The position numbers and the translations under genes were made by a program. Of a stretch of DNA of 64,000 bases, positions 1-11,830 are shown piece after piece (the stretch's first letter is position 1; every line of letters starts with the position of its first letter). A model generated the notes under the pieces. It had not been told where the DNA came from. It saw only the letters and a list, made by a program, of their open reading frames with translations, and made no database searches. The DNA comes from Hyparrhenia diplandra (lineage: Eukaryota > Streptophyta > Magnoliopsida > Poales > Poaceae). The stretch is from assembly GCA_015847255.1 (NCBI GenBank), contig JADLZK010007336.1:744001-808000 (forward strand), given 5' to 3'.

Positions 1-1368
1 ATCCTGATTATATTTCAAAAGGCTAACGAATTTCAAATTATTTTGTGCGGGCAGGACAATAACGGGTCAAATTTCGAAATTTCTTGAAGCAGATTAAGCA
101 GGATTGGGCCCAATCGTTTTATGGTGGCAGCCAAAATCTGAATAAAAATCATAATAATTCCTCTCGAAAAAATCGTAATAATAATACTCTAATATCAAAC
201 AAATACTTCCGTGTCCTTTTGCTTCAAAAGAAAATGAAAACAGGGTACATAGCATTTCAAGAAGTAAAACCATTTTAAATTTGACTAAATATGTCTGGTT
301 TCTCTACGGTCTTTATTTTCTCCAAGTCTACCTAATTTTGTGTTGAGTGAATTTTGACTTCCCTGCACGATTCCTGGATCAGCAGTTTCAGCTTGATAAC
401 TCATTTGTATGGAGTTTAAAATAGCCTCAGATGTTTATATTGCTCTAAACTCCTTAGTTACCTTAGCCCTGATGTTTTCTAAGGCTTGCAACTACCAAAT
501 TTATCCGCCCTTATAACATCACCATTAGAATAATAACAAGTCCTCAATTTGAATTTTTTCGCATATTCCATAATTTTGCTCTATGAAAGCTCATACCATG
601 CATTTCATAAAATTTACTACAAATGTAATGTAGTTTAGGTTTCCCGATACTGAATAAATGGCGGACATGGAAACGCCATGAGCGGCCACGCCAGATAAGT
701 AGGAGAGTCAATTTTGCATCTGGAACTGGTGTCGAGCAATCAAGGAGCATGGATGAGATTTAGTTGGAAATCAGAAGATTGAGAATCAAATTGGACGTTT
801 TGAAGATTCAGAATCAAATTGGAAGTTTTGATAGTTCAAGGGCCAAATAAGTATCATTGAACTAATAACATCATATATTCTATAATAAACCTATTTAGAT
901 ATACAAATGTTAACTCTATTTTATATAAATTTAGTCAAACTTGAATTTAGTTTAATTCTCGAAATATGAGATTTGCACATATTTTAGAATAGTGGGTGTA
1001 AATTCCGTTAAATTTTTGACAATAATATAGCTTGATTGCCCGGTGTGAACCACAATAATTGTTCAAGCAGCGAGCGTGGGACACTCATAGTCGCGAGGTG
1101 TTTTCTTCACAAAAGTGAACGGTGAATATGTTGTCAAAGAACCACTTGCCTCTATTGCCAATGTGGTGGTCTTGAACACAGAAGTTTCATTTAAGGTTAA
1201 GGTGAAATAAGAGTGAATTTTAATTTGAAACAGAGTTAGTACCGTAGCAATCTATGATTGGTGTGCAAAACACTTGAATTAAAAAATTTTCCTAAACAAA
1301 CAAATCCATGTACAAGCCAAAACACGTTACATCACATTTTCTACATTCTTGCATGTTCACTTCTTCAC
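1..1368. other. AT-rich intergenic stretch
   Basis: I see no gene here. The sequence is AT-rich, with only short open frames that lack recognisable motifs. A small imperfect direct repeat lies at about 778-830, where a phrase reading agaatcaaattgga occurs twice about 30 bases apart. Confidence 0.6.
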
Positions 1369-2867
1369 CTATTGTTGGATCCTCACCGGTGCCGGCGGTT
1401 CAACGGCAACTACACACTCAACACGACCATCGTCGCGTGCCTTGTCGGCCGTCAATGGGGCAACGCACCCCTCCCTCTCCAGAGGCGCCATTGCCGGCTT
1501 CTCCTCCACCATCACCAACACGTCCACGTTGCTTCCCCTCACGTGGTACAAGCTGCCATCCTCCACATCGTACAAGTTGCCCGTCCTGACCTCCTGCGCC
1601 AGCGCGCACGGCGCGCAGAACAGCCACTTGACGTAGTCGGCCACGGCGGGCCGGCCGCCGCACATGGACCGGTCGGCCGGCAGGCCGAATCGCCTCCGCA
1701 TCTGCGCGCGCCAGAATCCCCGTACGTGAGTCCCAGCACGGAGAGCAGCGCGCCCGTGGCGCCGACGAGGTACCCCAGCGTGGCGTCGTGGATGTTGAGC
1801 GCGGCGACGGCGAACACCAGCACCGGCGCGGCGCAGAGCAGCGCGAACGTCACGACGTGCACGTACATGTTCCCCATGCCCATCCGCTCCATGTTCCACC
1901 CGAACACGCAGAACGTGCACGTCAGGGATAGCGTCGCCACCGTCGGGTCGTCGGCGACGTCGAACAGCCCTCCAGCCCACTCCGGCCTGGCCACTGCTAC
2001 TCTGCTGCTTCCACTGGACCGTGCCTCCTCCTTGCCCTTCACCGCGACGGCATCGTCGGTGCCCGTGGACACCTCCGGGAGCTGCACGATCCTTCTACCA
2101 AGCGGGCCGTAGACCATGTAGAGCGCGGCGGCGATGGGGGCGGCGAGTCCGAACCCCATGCAGAAGTTAACGGCCCAGTCGGGACGCGTCTCGCTGCTAA
2201 ACGCCCAGAAGAGCGCGCAGTAGCCGTACTGCGCGAAGCACGTGGCGTGGAGGAGCAGCAGCACGACGGCGACGTGGAGACGCTCCCTCTTCGGTCCGGC
2301 GGCGGCGGCGTTCTTGCAGTAGACGCCACGGAGGTCGGCGGCGTCGGCGTCGCGCCACCGGAGGAGGAGCGCGAGGTGGTGGCAGAGCCGCGGGTGCTGG
2401 TACACGCACATGATGGTGAAGAGCGCGTTGAGCACCTGGTTAGCCACCTCCGTCCACCTCTTCCGCCGTGACGCGTCCGGCACCGCGGAGTCGAGCGCCC
2501 CGATCATGAGCAGGAACACGAACGCGACGCCCACGACGACGAAGGCGAGCCACACGAGCAGCGCCGCGTTCGTGGGCCGCCGCGCCCAGGCCTTGCACCG
2601 GGCGCCCAGGGCGCGCCAGTCCACGGCGCGCGCGAACGCCGGCGCCCGGCGGAGGGATAAGAGCCGGGCGTAGGCTGCCGGTGCGTACGCGGCGGTGCGC
2701 GCGCGGACGGTGATGGTGACGCGGTGCAGCCATAGGTCGAGGTCTTTGGAAGGTGCCGCCCTGAGGAAGTCGAGGAACCTCTCCTTCTTCGCCGTGCCGC
2801 CATGGCGTTCGATTTGCTTGCCTGATGTCTCGTCTGACGCCATGGCGCCGCCCTGAGGGAGATTCAT
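1369..2867 (-). CDS. PLAC8-family membrane protein (first copy), one-base frame break
   Basis: This is a PLAC8 (placenta-specific 8) domain protein of the large plant type, about 499 residues. The family includes plasma-membrane proteins linked to organ size, metal transport and calcium influx; the role of this subfamily is not established. From the N-terminus it has a basic region, a hydrophobic segment near residues 100-125, two more membrane segments around LHVAVVLLLLHATCFAQ and the GFGLAAPIAAALYMV stretch, then the PLAC8 core. The core holds SCTFCVFGWNMERMGMGN-like sequence (here TCTFCVFGWNMERMGMGN), FWRAQMRRRFGLP and the cysteine motif WLFCAPCALAQEVRT. The frame breaks at the C run 1718-1721: the N-terminal 383 codons are in one frame and the last ~115 in another. 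Adding one base gives exactly 500 codons including the stop. I start at 2867; a second Met at 2843 is equally plausible. A close paralogue lies at 4200-5935. Confidence 0.85.
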
Positions 2868-2923
2868 CCAGCTTCTTTGATCTGAAGCTACTACTTGTAT
2901 TAGTTAGTTGCAGGTGCTCAACA

Positions 2924-2931
2924 TATATATA
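2924..2931 (-). promoter_or_regulatory. TATA box of first PLAC8 gene
   Basis: TATATATA on the minus strand, about 57 bases upstream of the first ATG at 2867. That leaves room for a short 5' leader. It is the only strong TATA motif close to this gene. Confidence 0.5.
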
Positions 2932-4199
2932 CCCAGGGCATGATATGATTTGGTTAGTTATTTTAACTGTAAAGAAAGGGATTAGTAGTTTGTTATGCAT
3001 TCTTTTTGGTAGACGAGTGCAGTATTGAGTATTGACCCATGTCAAAATTGGCAGGTTGCTGCTGACACTTCAACCTTGGTCTTGTTGCTGGTGCTTGAAA
3101 CAGTCAGAAAATTTCAGCAGGGAATAGCACTGGGAGGTCAAGATGGGAAGGCACAGTGAATGGACCAATTCAAACCAGTCTCGAGTGCGTGTGTATGCAT
3201 TCAGGTCCATAGATATGCAGCTCCTGCATTGCTGATCGACGTCATAACAGACTTCCAGGAAGATATGCATGATGCAGAATAGTCAGTGAATCAACTTTGG
3301 CATGCTGTCAATATTTAGTTGCCAAAGCAACGTCCAAATGTATGGGAGAAACTGAGAAAGACCATTCTTCCAAATACAAGATTAGTGTGGATGCTAATTA
3401 GACTACCTGAATCGACTTGTTATTCCAAAATAAAAAATGGAAACATGTAATCATCAGGACATATAAAAAAGCAGAAGAGGAAGAAGACGGAAAAAAAAAA
3501 AAAAAATTAAAAGTTTGACAACATGTATTAGGACATCCAAACAAAAAGGGGAAACATATAACAGGCGCTTTCAGCACACCATGTGAGACTTGCAGTTCAG
3601 TATGCCATTTAATATGAAGATCTTCAGATTTAGACACAAAAAAGGACATGACTAAGGATAATCAGATTTCGTGGGTTCAAAAAACAGGCGCCAAACCAGC
3701 GTCTGATAAATTCATAGACAAACTCAACTGTATTTTGTGCTGCTCTGTTTTTTATAGAATTATGAATAGGATCAGAAGAAAAATTTAGGTTTCATCATGT
3801 GCCTAGGCCTGATCATTTTCGTCTCTTATACTCCTCGCCATTTCAATGATGTCGCAACACGTCCAGACAGAGTTATACAAACATATGTGTAGTTGGCCTT
3901 CATCAGTTTTCAGAAATGCAGTTCATATACTTGCAGACTGTTGTTATTATTATTATTATTATTAATTTTTTTAACACGGTGACGCGAATATAGACTAAAC
4001 AGGAACAGACAGAAGAAGCTGTAAAAAATTCAGTTTACTTTTTTTCCAAATCGTAGTTGGGCTTTACTACTCCCAATTACAAAAACTACAATTCCATCTA
4101 AATCTTGTCCACTTCTGTGACAAGTTTGTGTTCCTGTATATACACACCAATGAACTCCATAAAGAATCAACTTCCTGCAATCCCCAATTTCCACCCTTT
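2932..4199. other. Intergenic region between the PLAC8 genes, with a TTA microsatellite
   Basis: No gene is recognisable. A TTA microsatellite runs at 3943-3964 and a poly-A tract at about 3490-3506. The last part is probably the 3' untranslated region of the PLAC8 gene that ends at 4200. Confidence 0.5.
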
Positions 4200-5935
4200 C
4201 TACAGAATAACTCCCCTTGTGTACAAAAGAATGAGCAGAGACACCAAGGTGATCATATTGATCAGTCTCTTCACCTTCTCCACTCTCCAACCCCCATCAG
4301 ACGACAACATACCACCATCAGCATCTTCCAACATTTCTCGGTTTGAGTTCGACTCCAAAAGAGATGCATCATCTTCCTCCCTCGGTGTCGCCGTCGCCGA
4401 TGACGAAACAGAAGAAACAGAAGAACCGCTCGTCTCCCCGTGACGAACAACACTGCAGTCATCTTCCACCTGCACAACAACGACCTGAACAGGTGGATCC
4501 ATGGTCGTTTCGTCATGAACAAGAACCAGATGATCACTTGCCGGTGACATCTCTGCCACTGCAACCGTGTCCGTTACACTGAAAACGTCACGATCGTTGG
4601 ACACCGCGACCAGCAACGGCTGCCCGAACTCATCATCCCCATCAACGACCTTGGAGTAGAACACCTCGCCGTCGACGTGGTACATGTTCGCCGTGCGTAC
4701 CTCCTGCGCCAGCGCGCAGGGCCAGCAAAACAGCCACCGGGCGTAGTCCGTCATCGACAAGGATCCACAGCACGCGGTGCTGCCGGGGAGCCCGAACTTT
4801 CTCCTCATCTGGATCCTCCAGTACCCGCCGTAGAGCAGGCCGCCGACGCAGAGAACTGCGCCGGCGACGCCCACGGCGTCGCCGATGACCACGTTGTGGA
4901 TGTGGAACGCCGAGACGCCCAACACCCAGAGCGGCGCGAAGCAGAGGAGCGCGAACGTGACGGCGTGCACGCACGCGTTGCCCAAACCTAGTCTCTCCAT
5001 GTTCCACCCGAACACGCAGAACGTGCACGACAGCGCGAGGCACCCCGTCGCCGCCGCCGCGTCCTCGCCGCCGCTGCAGTCAAACATGCCGCCGGCCCAT
5101 TCCGGCTCAACCACGACGTGCCCGATGGGCGTGGCGTTCGGCTGCGTCGTCGACTTCGCCACCGCCGCTGCTTCGGCGAGCTCGTGGCACCGATCGCCTT
5201 TCCCCAACGGACTACACACGGTGTACACGGCGGCGACAACCGGCGCGACGATACCGAGCACGAAGAACCCGTCCTCAGCGAGCTCCGGGCGCGTGGTTCT
5301 CGTGTACCCCCAATACAGTCCACAGAGCACGTACTGACACACCACGGTGAGGTGCAGCAGCAGCGCGACAACGACCGCGATGTGGGCACGGTCACCATGG
5401 CGCGGCACGGCGGAGGCGGAGGCTCCATCCTTGCAGTATTCAGCACGGAGGTGGGCGGCGTCGGAAGGCGCCACCGGCAGAGCAGGAAGAGGTGGTGGAA
5501 GAGCGTCGGGTGCTGGTACAGGCTCATGAGCGTGAAGAGCGCGTTGAGGACCTGGTTGTTGATCTCGATCCACCGGTTCCTATCCGCCGCCACCGGGAAC
5601 GCGCCGTCGAGGAGGCCGAGGAGGAGGAGCACGAACATGCCGCCGGAGACACCCACGCAGAGGAGCCAGAGGAGCAGCGCGAGGTTCATCGGGTTGGTCA
5701 GCCAGTCCTTGCACGTCGCACGGACGGAAGCCCAATCGACGCCGCTGCAGCCGGATGGGCTGTCGTCGTGGCTTGGCTTCCGGCGGCGCCAGAAGAAGGG
5801 GAGCTCTCCTTCTCCGAGGCAGTGCGCGCTGTGCTGCGGCTTTCCGTCGTCGAGGAGGTGCTCGGTGAGTTGCGGCGTCTCGGCGCCATGGTAGCCGCCT
5901 GTGGTTGGAGCAACGTTGCTTCCGGGCACAGCCAT
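4200..5935 (-). CDS. PLAC8-family membrane protein (second copy) with C-terminal membrane anchor, one-base frame break
   Basis: Paralogue of the gene at 1369-2867, about 578 residues. The start at 5935 (MAVPGSNV) was chosen because sequence upstream in the same frame is not protein-like. An N-terminal disordered region is followed by NPMNLALLLWLLCVGVSGG (membrane), NNQVLNALFTLMSLYQHPT, further membrane segments, then the PLAC8 core: LSCTFCVFGWNMERLGLGN, GGYWRIQMRRKFGLPG and WLFCWPCALAQEVRTANMY. A long acidic, serine-rich tail with TETSGSSVSS-like sequence precedes a single hydrophobic C-terminal segment (LINMITLVSLLILLYT) that the first copy lacks. The frame breaks near 5467: RWR ends one frame and SDAAHLRAEYCKDG continues in another. 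One added base gives exactly 579 codons with the stop. The tandem order suggests local duplication followed by divergence of the tail. Confidence 0.85.
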
Positions 5936-6230
5936 GACGCGACGACGGACGTGCGTGGTACGTACACACCACGGCGCCAAGAACGTGGGGTGGCACGGTA
6001 CGGTGGCATGTTTTTCTAGAGCCTGTGCCGTCCTGATGCCGTCCTGATGAGGCAGACATGAGTGATCAGAATAGACCAAGCAAGCCCTCAACTCTGAATG
6101 GTCAATCTTGGGTAGAAGAAGCACGCGCCTGCCATTCAGGACCTGGTGGGTGATGCCGCAGCTTCAATTCGTTAACAAACGTTGCAAAAAAGAATGTTGA
6201 CTTTGTCTATGGGATAGGGAAAATTGGAGC

Positions 6231-6240
6231 ATATATATAA
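6231..6240 (-). promoter_or_regulatory. Candidate TATA box of second PLAC8 gene
   Basis: The minus strand reads TTATATATAT here, about 295 bases upstream of the chosen ATG. A TTGAC W-box core lies at about 6198. The distance is long, so this assignment is tentative. Confidence 0.3.
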
Positions 6241-6313
6241 TTTAGGAAAAAGTCTAAATCACACCCCACCTATGAGAGGTGGACTACATAGCCCCCCAAA
6301 CCTATGAAACAAG

Positions 6314-6572
6314 TCTATATCACCCCTAAACTTTTTTAAAACCTACCAAATTACCCCTAAAGTAGTTTTGAAAAAATCATAAAATAGAAAAAAACAATTG
6401 TGTTGGACTCCAAATGAGTAGATCTACATAATAAACATATAATATAGTATACTCATTTGGAGTCCAACACAATTGGATTTTTCATTTTATGATTTTTCTG
6501 TGATTTACTATAATTTTTAAAACTATTTTAGGGGTAATTTGACCCGTTTTAGAAAGTAGAGGGGTGATATAA
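6314..6572. mobile_element. Foldback (long inverted-repeat) element
   Basis: Two long arms are reverse complements of each other. The left arm (about 6314-6420) contains tatatcacccctaaac, aaattacccctaaag and ttggactccaaatgagta. The right arm (about 6451-6572) contains the complements in reverse order, ending in ggggtgatata. About 30 bases separate the arms. It resembles a non-autonomous foldback or MITE-type element; I could not fix a target duplication or family. Confidence 0.75.
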
Positions 6573-6865
6573 ACGTACGTTTGTTTATTGTGATCGGCTG
6601 TGCCGCCGCTTGTTAGCGTACTGATATGCTGTTTCCTTGGTCTTTGCCATCCGTACGATTTGGCCGGCCATGACTGCCTTAATTATGTGCAGGTTCGTAC
6701 CGGCGGCACGAAGTGTTCCCACGGGAAAAAGAAAAGTAACCGCAACTTTAAAATAGATGTGGGGCTATTTCTGGATATTTTAGAAGTGAACTTTTAATTA
6801 GGAACTATTAGAGATGGGCTTCTTTTTTGGCCTCGGCTTTCTTATAAGACAACTTTAATCTTTTT

Positions 6866-7140
6866 TTTTTTTTTTTGAAGCGAGGATGAACCCAATTCCA
6901 TTATATAAAACGGAGATACAAACAGAGTTTTGAGACTGGACCGTAGATCTTAGACAAGATTCAGACCAAAAGACTAGCCGAGAACTAAGCCTAGGACACG
7001 AGACCTAAGGCTACGCGTCGACCAGCAAACATCCACCTAGGTTGTTACCGATTACCAGAGTTATTACAGACAGTAACAGCTAAGGAGCATACAAGAATCT
7101 AAGATATGACGGCTTACAGAGGAAGCCCTAACAATAAGAA
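6866..7140 (-). repeat. Probable retroposon 3' end, antisense
   Basis: A run of T is followed by sequence of the style seen at antisense 3' ends of grass non-LTR retroposons (ccattatataaaacggagatac). A similar arrangement occurs at 43437. No coding domain is visible. The following 7141-7800 holds only short AT-rich frames, one of them a minus-strand frame at 7114-7374 with a lysine-rich product that I do not recognise. Confidence 0.35.
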
Positions 7141-7802
7141 CACAAGTTTTTGAAGACAACAGTAAGGAAGGAGCCTTTGATGCCGTCCCTCATCTTCATC
7201 TTCAGTTGTATCACCAGTCTTGTCTTCCAGTTGATGTATGGAGGAGGAGCCTTTCGCCTTCTTAGTCAGCAGCTTGACTGCAATTTCAATGGCAGTGTTG
7301 ACCCCGGCTTTGATGGCATCTTCTTCTTCTTTGGAGTACAGCCCTATCCAATAATTTTTTTTAATTTCAAACAACTAAACAAATTTTATAAAACCACATC
7401 TTACCTCTTTGAGTTGTTGACAACAACTAAGTAATAGATTATAAAAAATTAGAAGAATTGTTAAAGTTCTAGGACTAGAATTTTTTAAAATTTTTTTTGT
7501 AGAACCACCTCATTAAGAATCTTTTTCTATAAGTTCTAGGACTAGAAAAAAAAAATCCTAAGACTAATTAACCAAACATCCCTAAGAATATGGAGAAGGA
7601 GAGGTAAAAGTCGCGCCCTCGCTACAATCAAGACATGACAACACCTCAAACGTTTGTTTGAGAAATAAACCCAACACACACAAAGTTTGATGTGCTTGTA
7701 TGCTCCACCACACGTTCATGATCTCAAAGTTTGATGCGTTCCTAAAATACATATTCATCTCACGTGTTCCAATCAAATTAAGAAAACAAACTCCAAGTCC
7801 AA

Positions 7803-7808
7803 TATATA
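7803..7808 (+). promoter_or_regulatory. TATA box of small gene at 7978
   Basis: TATATA lies 170 bases upstream of the ATG at 7978, followed by a GC-rich leader of the kind found in grass 5' untranslated regions. Confidence 0.45.
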
Positions 7809-7977
7809 CATAACATGGACTCCGACGTAAACACGTACCTAGCCGACACGGCCCGTTCCCTCGTAAAAAAACCCTAGTCTTTTCTCTACCCATCGCATCG
7901 CAAGCCAGCCGCGCGCAATTATCGCCGGACGGACACGCTAGCTTTCGACAGTCGGCGACAGCGATCCGATCGATACG

Positions 7978-8409
7978 ATGGCCTCCAGCCGGCCCTCCGA
8001 CGCCAGCGGCCACCACGACGCCGCCAACAGGTACAGCTACGACCTCTACGACCCTTCCTACGAATTTGCGGACGCCGACGGCGAGTGGGAGATGGTGCCG
8101 CGCGCCATGCCGAGGTCCGTGCTGCCGCGCGAAGAACAGGTGGTGGTGGCCACGGAGAGCACTACTAGGCCGGTAGAGGTGCACGCTGCCGCCGGCGAGC
8201 CGAAAACGAAACTGGCGCCGGGCGAGACGTACACCGCCGAGGGAGACTGGGAGATGGTGCCGCGCGCTCCTAATTCGTTGCCCTTCTTCTCAACAACGTT
8301 GGTGCCTCGGTGTTGGTGCCTGCGCTGCTACCCCCGGACTGATCTGCTCGACCAAGCTGACTGCGACACCCAGTGTCTATTTGATTACCCACCTGACACC
8401 AACAAATAG
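7978..8409 (+). CDS. Small hydrophilic protein with duplicated WEMVPRA motif
   Basis: A 143-residue open frame starting MASSRPSDASG. I do not recognise a family. The motif GEWEMVPRA occurs at residues 35-43 and again as GDWEMVPRA at 89-97, so the protein contains an internal repeat of about 54 residues. The N-terminal part is rich in Tyr, Asp, Ala and Ser, with no membrane segment or signal peptide. The C-terminal 40 residues are cysteine-rich (CWCLRCYP) and look unlike the rest; they may be read-through past an unspliced donor or a lost frame. High GC content, a clean leader and a TATA motif at a plausible distance support a real gene. Confidence 0.5.
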   Translation: MASSRPSDASGHHDAANRYSYDLYDPSYEFADADGEWEMVPRAMPRSVLPREEQVVVATESTTRPVEVHAAAGEPKTKLAPGETYTAEGDWEMVPRAPNSLPFFSTTLVPRCWCLRCYPRTDLLDQADCDTQCLFDYPPDTNK

Positions 8410-9052
8410 ACACCTTGTAGATAAATCATATCATCAGGTATAAACTCCATCTACCTCGATAAAACTGCTTGCCCTTCGTGCGTGCGTGAATTTGTAATTA
8501 CTTGGGAAGATTTGTTTAATTTACTATGTTTTTCAATAAATACTTATTTGATATTTGTGCTTATTTTTATATTATTAGTATTCTATTGAATCATGTGTGT
8601 ATTGCCATGTAAATGTTTTTTTCCTAGCAGCGCACGGACACGATCCTAATCCACTAGAAATTAGATCTGTTTCCTCGTGACTCCATGCCAAGTTCTGGTA
8701 ATCTTTTCAATGGATTATATCTTGTTCACATACCACTTTCATGTACATGTCCAATAAAGATAAACTTTAAGTCTATTTAGATAAACACATATGCTCTTGA
8801 GCTGTAATTAAAACAACCGTTACTAGCTAGTTGTTGTTTTCCGTTCATGACGCATGCAGGTTCTTCAGATGAAACCTCTGAATTTTTTTTATAAACATGT
8901 AATGGCTACAAGAATGTATTGGCTAAATCAAATAAACAGGGCCGCCCCATGTTTCCAGTAGAATTCTATAAATCACTCGAACAAAAGTAGATATTTATGT
9001 TTTTCCTGCATTTCACTCTATCACATTCACATTTAGAAAGAAATAAATATTA
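8410..9052. other. Downstream region of the small gene
   Basis: AT-rich sequence with no recognisable gene. It probably includes the 3' untranslated region of the 7978 gene. Confidence 0.4.
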
Positions 9053-9138
9053 CTACCTCCATTTTATTATATTTGACGTTGGCTATTTTTAAAACAAACT
9101 AAGCAATGTCAAATAATATGTGTTGGAGCGAGAGAGAG
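9053..9138. mobile_element. Short Stowaway-type MITE (86 bp)
   Basis: It begins CTACCTCCATTTTATTATAT and ends with the inverted, diverged counterpart ...GTCAAATAATATG...GAGAGAG. TA lies directly on both sides (9051-9052 and 9139-9140), as expected for the TA target of Tc1/mariner-derived Stowaway elements. Confidence 0.6.
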
Positions 9139-9568
9139 TAGCACAATTAACGGATGGAAGATCATGATTCTTGATGCAGCAACATTTCTGCTGCCAAGAC
9201 CATTCGAGGTGTTTTTCTTTTGTGAATTTTAATGTTTGGATGATGGGTTTTCTCTCTCTTTTGAAGTATATAAAGCTCAAAGTACAAAGATGTAATAGGA
9301 CTATATTATGTAAAAGCGAGAAGGAATGAATAGAGAAGCGGTGTGTTGTTCGTACACTTTCGGTGACGAAGCTAGAAACAATCTTAGGGGGCTGAAAGCA
9401 TGGAGACATTGATTTATATGAAGATTTAATGATGATTTTTTATTTTGCTATAGTAATAGCCTTGATTTTTCGGCTCTTAGGCGGGGCTTGAGCCCACCCC
9501 CTGCCCGGGCTGGCTCGTGGCTGGGTACACTTGAGAGAGTTATCCCAATACTCATCTCAAAACAAGTA

Positions 9569-9807
9569 CTCCCCTCCATTCCAAATTAGAAGTCGTTTGA
9601 CTTTTTAAACTTTAAGTTTGACCACTTTCGTCTTATTCAAAAAAATTTATGCAAATATCATCAAATTTAAGCTATTTTTGAAGATTTTATATTAACAAAA
9701 CAACCCACTAAAAAAGAAATAAAAATTTGCATATTTTTTTTGAATAAGACAGTAGGCAAACTTAGGGACATAAAAATTAAACGACTTATAAATTGGGACG
9801 GAGAAGA
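9569..9807. mobile_element. Stowaway-type MITE (about 240 bp)
   Basis: The left end reads CTCCCCTCCATTCC followed by aaattagaagtcgtttga. The right end carries the inverted form taaacgacttataaattggg followed by ACGGAGAAG. TA precedes the left end at 9567-9568. The CTCCCTCCGT-like terminus is diagnostic of grass Stowaway elements. Confidence 0.75.
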
Positions 9808-11097
9808 GTGGCTGGCCGGGCCGCTCATCGTGCTGAGGAGCCATGTCCACTGGCCACGCCACACAAATTGCCGATCGCTTCGGCGAGGAACGGCGCCGTG
9901 CGTCTTGGCGTACGATGAACGTACGTGGCGGTTTATTGATGTCTGCTCGTGGCTGAATTGGGCAACCTGCTGCTGTGCGTCGTGGCCTGAGCGCCGGATT
10001 TGTTCTACTCGACAAACTAGCTATGGGAGCCCACGACGTGATTAGAACGCTGGGTGGATTTCACGTGCAATCCGAAAGCCGACAGGCCTGTATTCGGATT
10101 CGTGTCAACACGAGGAGTTTACCTGGTCGTACGTGGGACCCACCCTCTGTGACAAAGCTCACGCTCCCACGTCTACTACCAAGCAGAAAGAGTAGAATAC
10201 AAGTACTACGTACATTCCGCAGCTGATATGATCGTGTGGATGGATTCAGCTAGTGGGCCTGTCACGAATTTACGTAGCATGCAGCTTACAGGCACCGCAC
10301 GCGGGCCTGCTATATCCATTGGCAATCGCAAGCAAGCTGCCTCGACGCCCCTAAAAAAAGAGAGAGGGAGAATGGAGACCGATGAAATATTTTCATGCAT
10401 CTATTAACTCATTGCCTTTATTATTGCTAGCAATAGTTACAGAGATATTAGAGTTCCCATATAATTTGCACATGAAGCTCATTTGCATAGGATACGTTAT
10501 CTGTCCTAGTAGCGTAATTTTTGTCAGCAAATAAACTACTTAAAAGTTAAAACACACTCTCCATTATGTCTGCCATTGGCTGGTGTCGCTTTTATATGCT
10601 TTCCTTCACATTTTGATCTTTGCACGCCCAAACACTGATAACATCCGGAGGCAATGTGCCTATATATACTGCGTGCCATACATGTGGAGTCAACGTGGAA
10701 CAGATCGAAGGGCCGGGTTCATCAACGCCTTACTTTTACTTTTATCTTTTTTTAATCATCCTGGCTTATTAAACATTATGTTGCATGATGTTTTTTTCTA
10801 CCATAACAAATAAACTACCGTCAGTCGAATAGCTAACAGCCTAACACCAGCTCTAATTAATAAGCACAGAAGGAACACCACCATCGTATCCTACGTGCTA
10901 ATTAACTAATGTCAATTAAGATTTTTTTAAGCACCGTTACGTACCCACAATGTGCAAGTCGATGCAGATAGGCGTGGTGGCGATGATTAAACACAGCTTT
11001 TTAAGGCGTGGTGACGATGATTTAAACACAGGTACTAATAAGAGTAGCTCCCTCTTTCCCCCTACCCAAGTTTGATCTTGGTGTAAGGGTTCTTGAA
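9808..11097. other. Intergenic region, no gene seen
   Basis: Mixed-composition sequence with no domain I can recognise and only short frames. A TATA-like tatatatac occurs at about 10661, but no convincing gene follows it. Confidence 0.4.
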
Positions 11098-11830
11098 ATG
11101 AAAAGGTGGGACCCCCCTCCCCGGTTATGTTTCAAAAAAAAAAGAGTACCTCCATCCATGACAAGAAAAGCGTGTTGCCTGTCTCGCCCAGCTGTAGGGG
11201 GCGCTCGCGCCCGCTGTGGTTTGGTCCGCATGCGATCCTGGAGGCCGTCGAGCGGCTCGTCGTCGCTAGCGACAAGGACAACGCCGCTCATGGGTGGACC
11301 TTGGAACAGATCAAGGGCAGCATCTGGGAAAAAACTGGCGTGTGCGGGGTGCACACCGGTGCTTTGGTGTGCACGTCCACTATTAGCGCCACGCGTCCCA
11401 GCACTAATGATTCAATCGTTACGTACACGCTCGGCTTGGCTACATACTCATCCTAGAACCGGCTCCACCTCGTATTATCGGCGCTTACGTACCGCTTCGT
11501 ACGAGCGTACGGCGCTAGCCCGCTGTTGTAGGTTTTAGGGTTGGATCATTGTGACGACGTCTCGCGCGTGCTCCGCCGCCATCGCTCGCAGAATACTGTA
11601 TCGCGAGTACGCTGCCGCCATCGTTCCGCAGAACGGCGTCCATGGCGGATGGGGGGCACAGAAGAGGAGATTTGGAGGGAGCACACGACGGCCATGTCGA
11701 CATCGCCACAGCCAGGGCCGTGGACTCTGCCAAGATGTCGTACCAGGCAACGTCGTCGGCACCGGTCCGCATGTGCTTCTCCTTGCTTAATCTCGATCAT
11801 TACTCCATGTAAAGGTCCTATTTTTTATTT
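11098..11830 (+). other. GC-rich stretch with unassigned coding-like frames
   Basis: A frame at 11106-11456 encodes HAILEAVERLVVASDKDN and GWTLEQIKGSIWEKTG, which look like genuine helical protein sequence. A second short frame starts at about 11643 (MADGGHRRGDLEGAHDGH) and runs to about 11813. They are in different frames and separated by low-complexity sequence. These could be exons of one small gene or decayed gene fragments; I cannot assign a family. Confidence 0.25.

Noticed and set aside
1258..2112. 284-residue plus-strand open frame
   Set aside because: It is the antisense shadow of the PLAC8 gene; the opposite strand carries the conserved cysteine motifs.
5118..5894. 258-residue plus-strand open frame
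   Set aside because: Antisense shadow of the second PLAC8 gene, rich in Arg and Ala because of GC bias.
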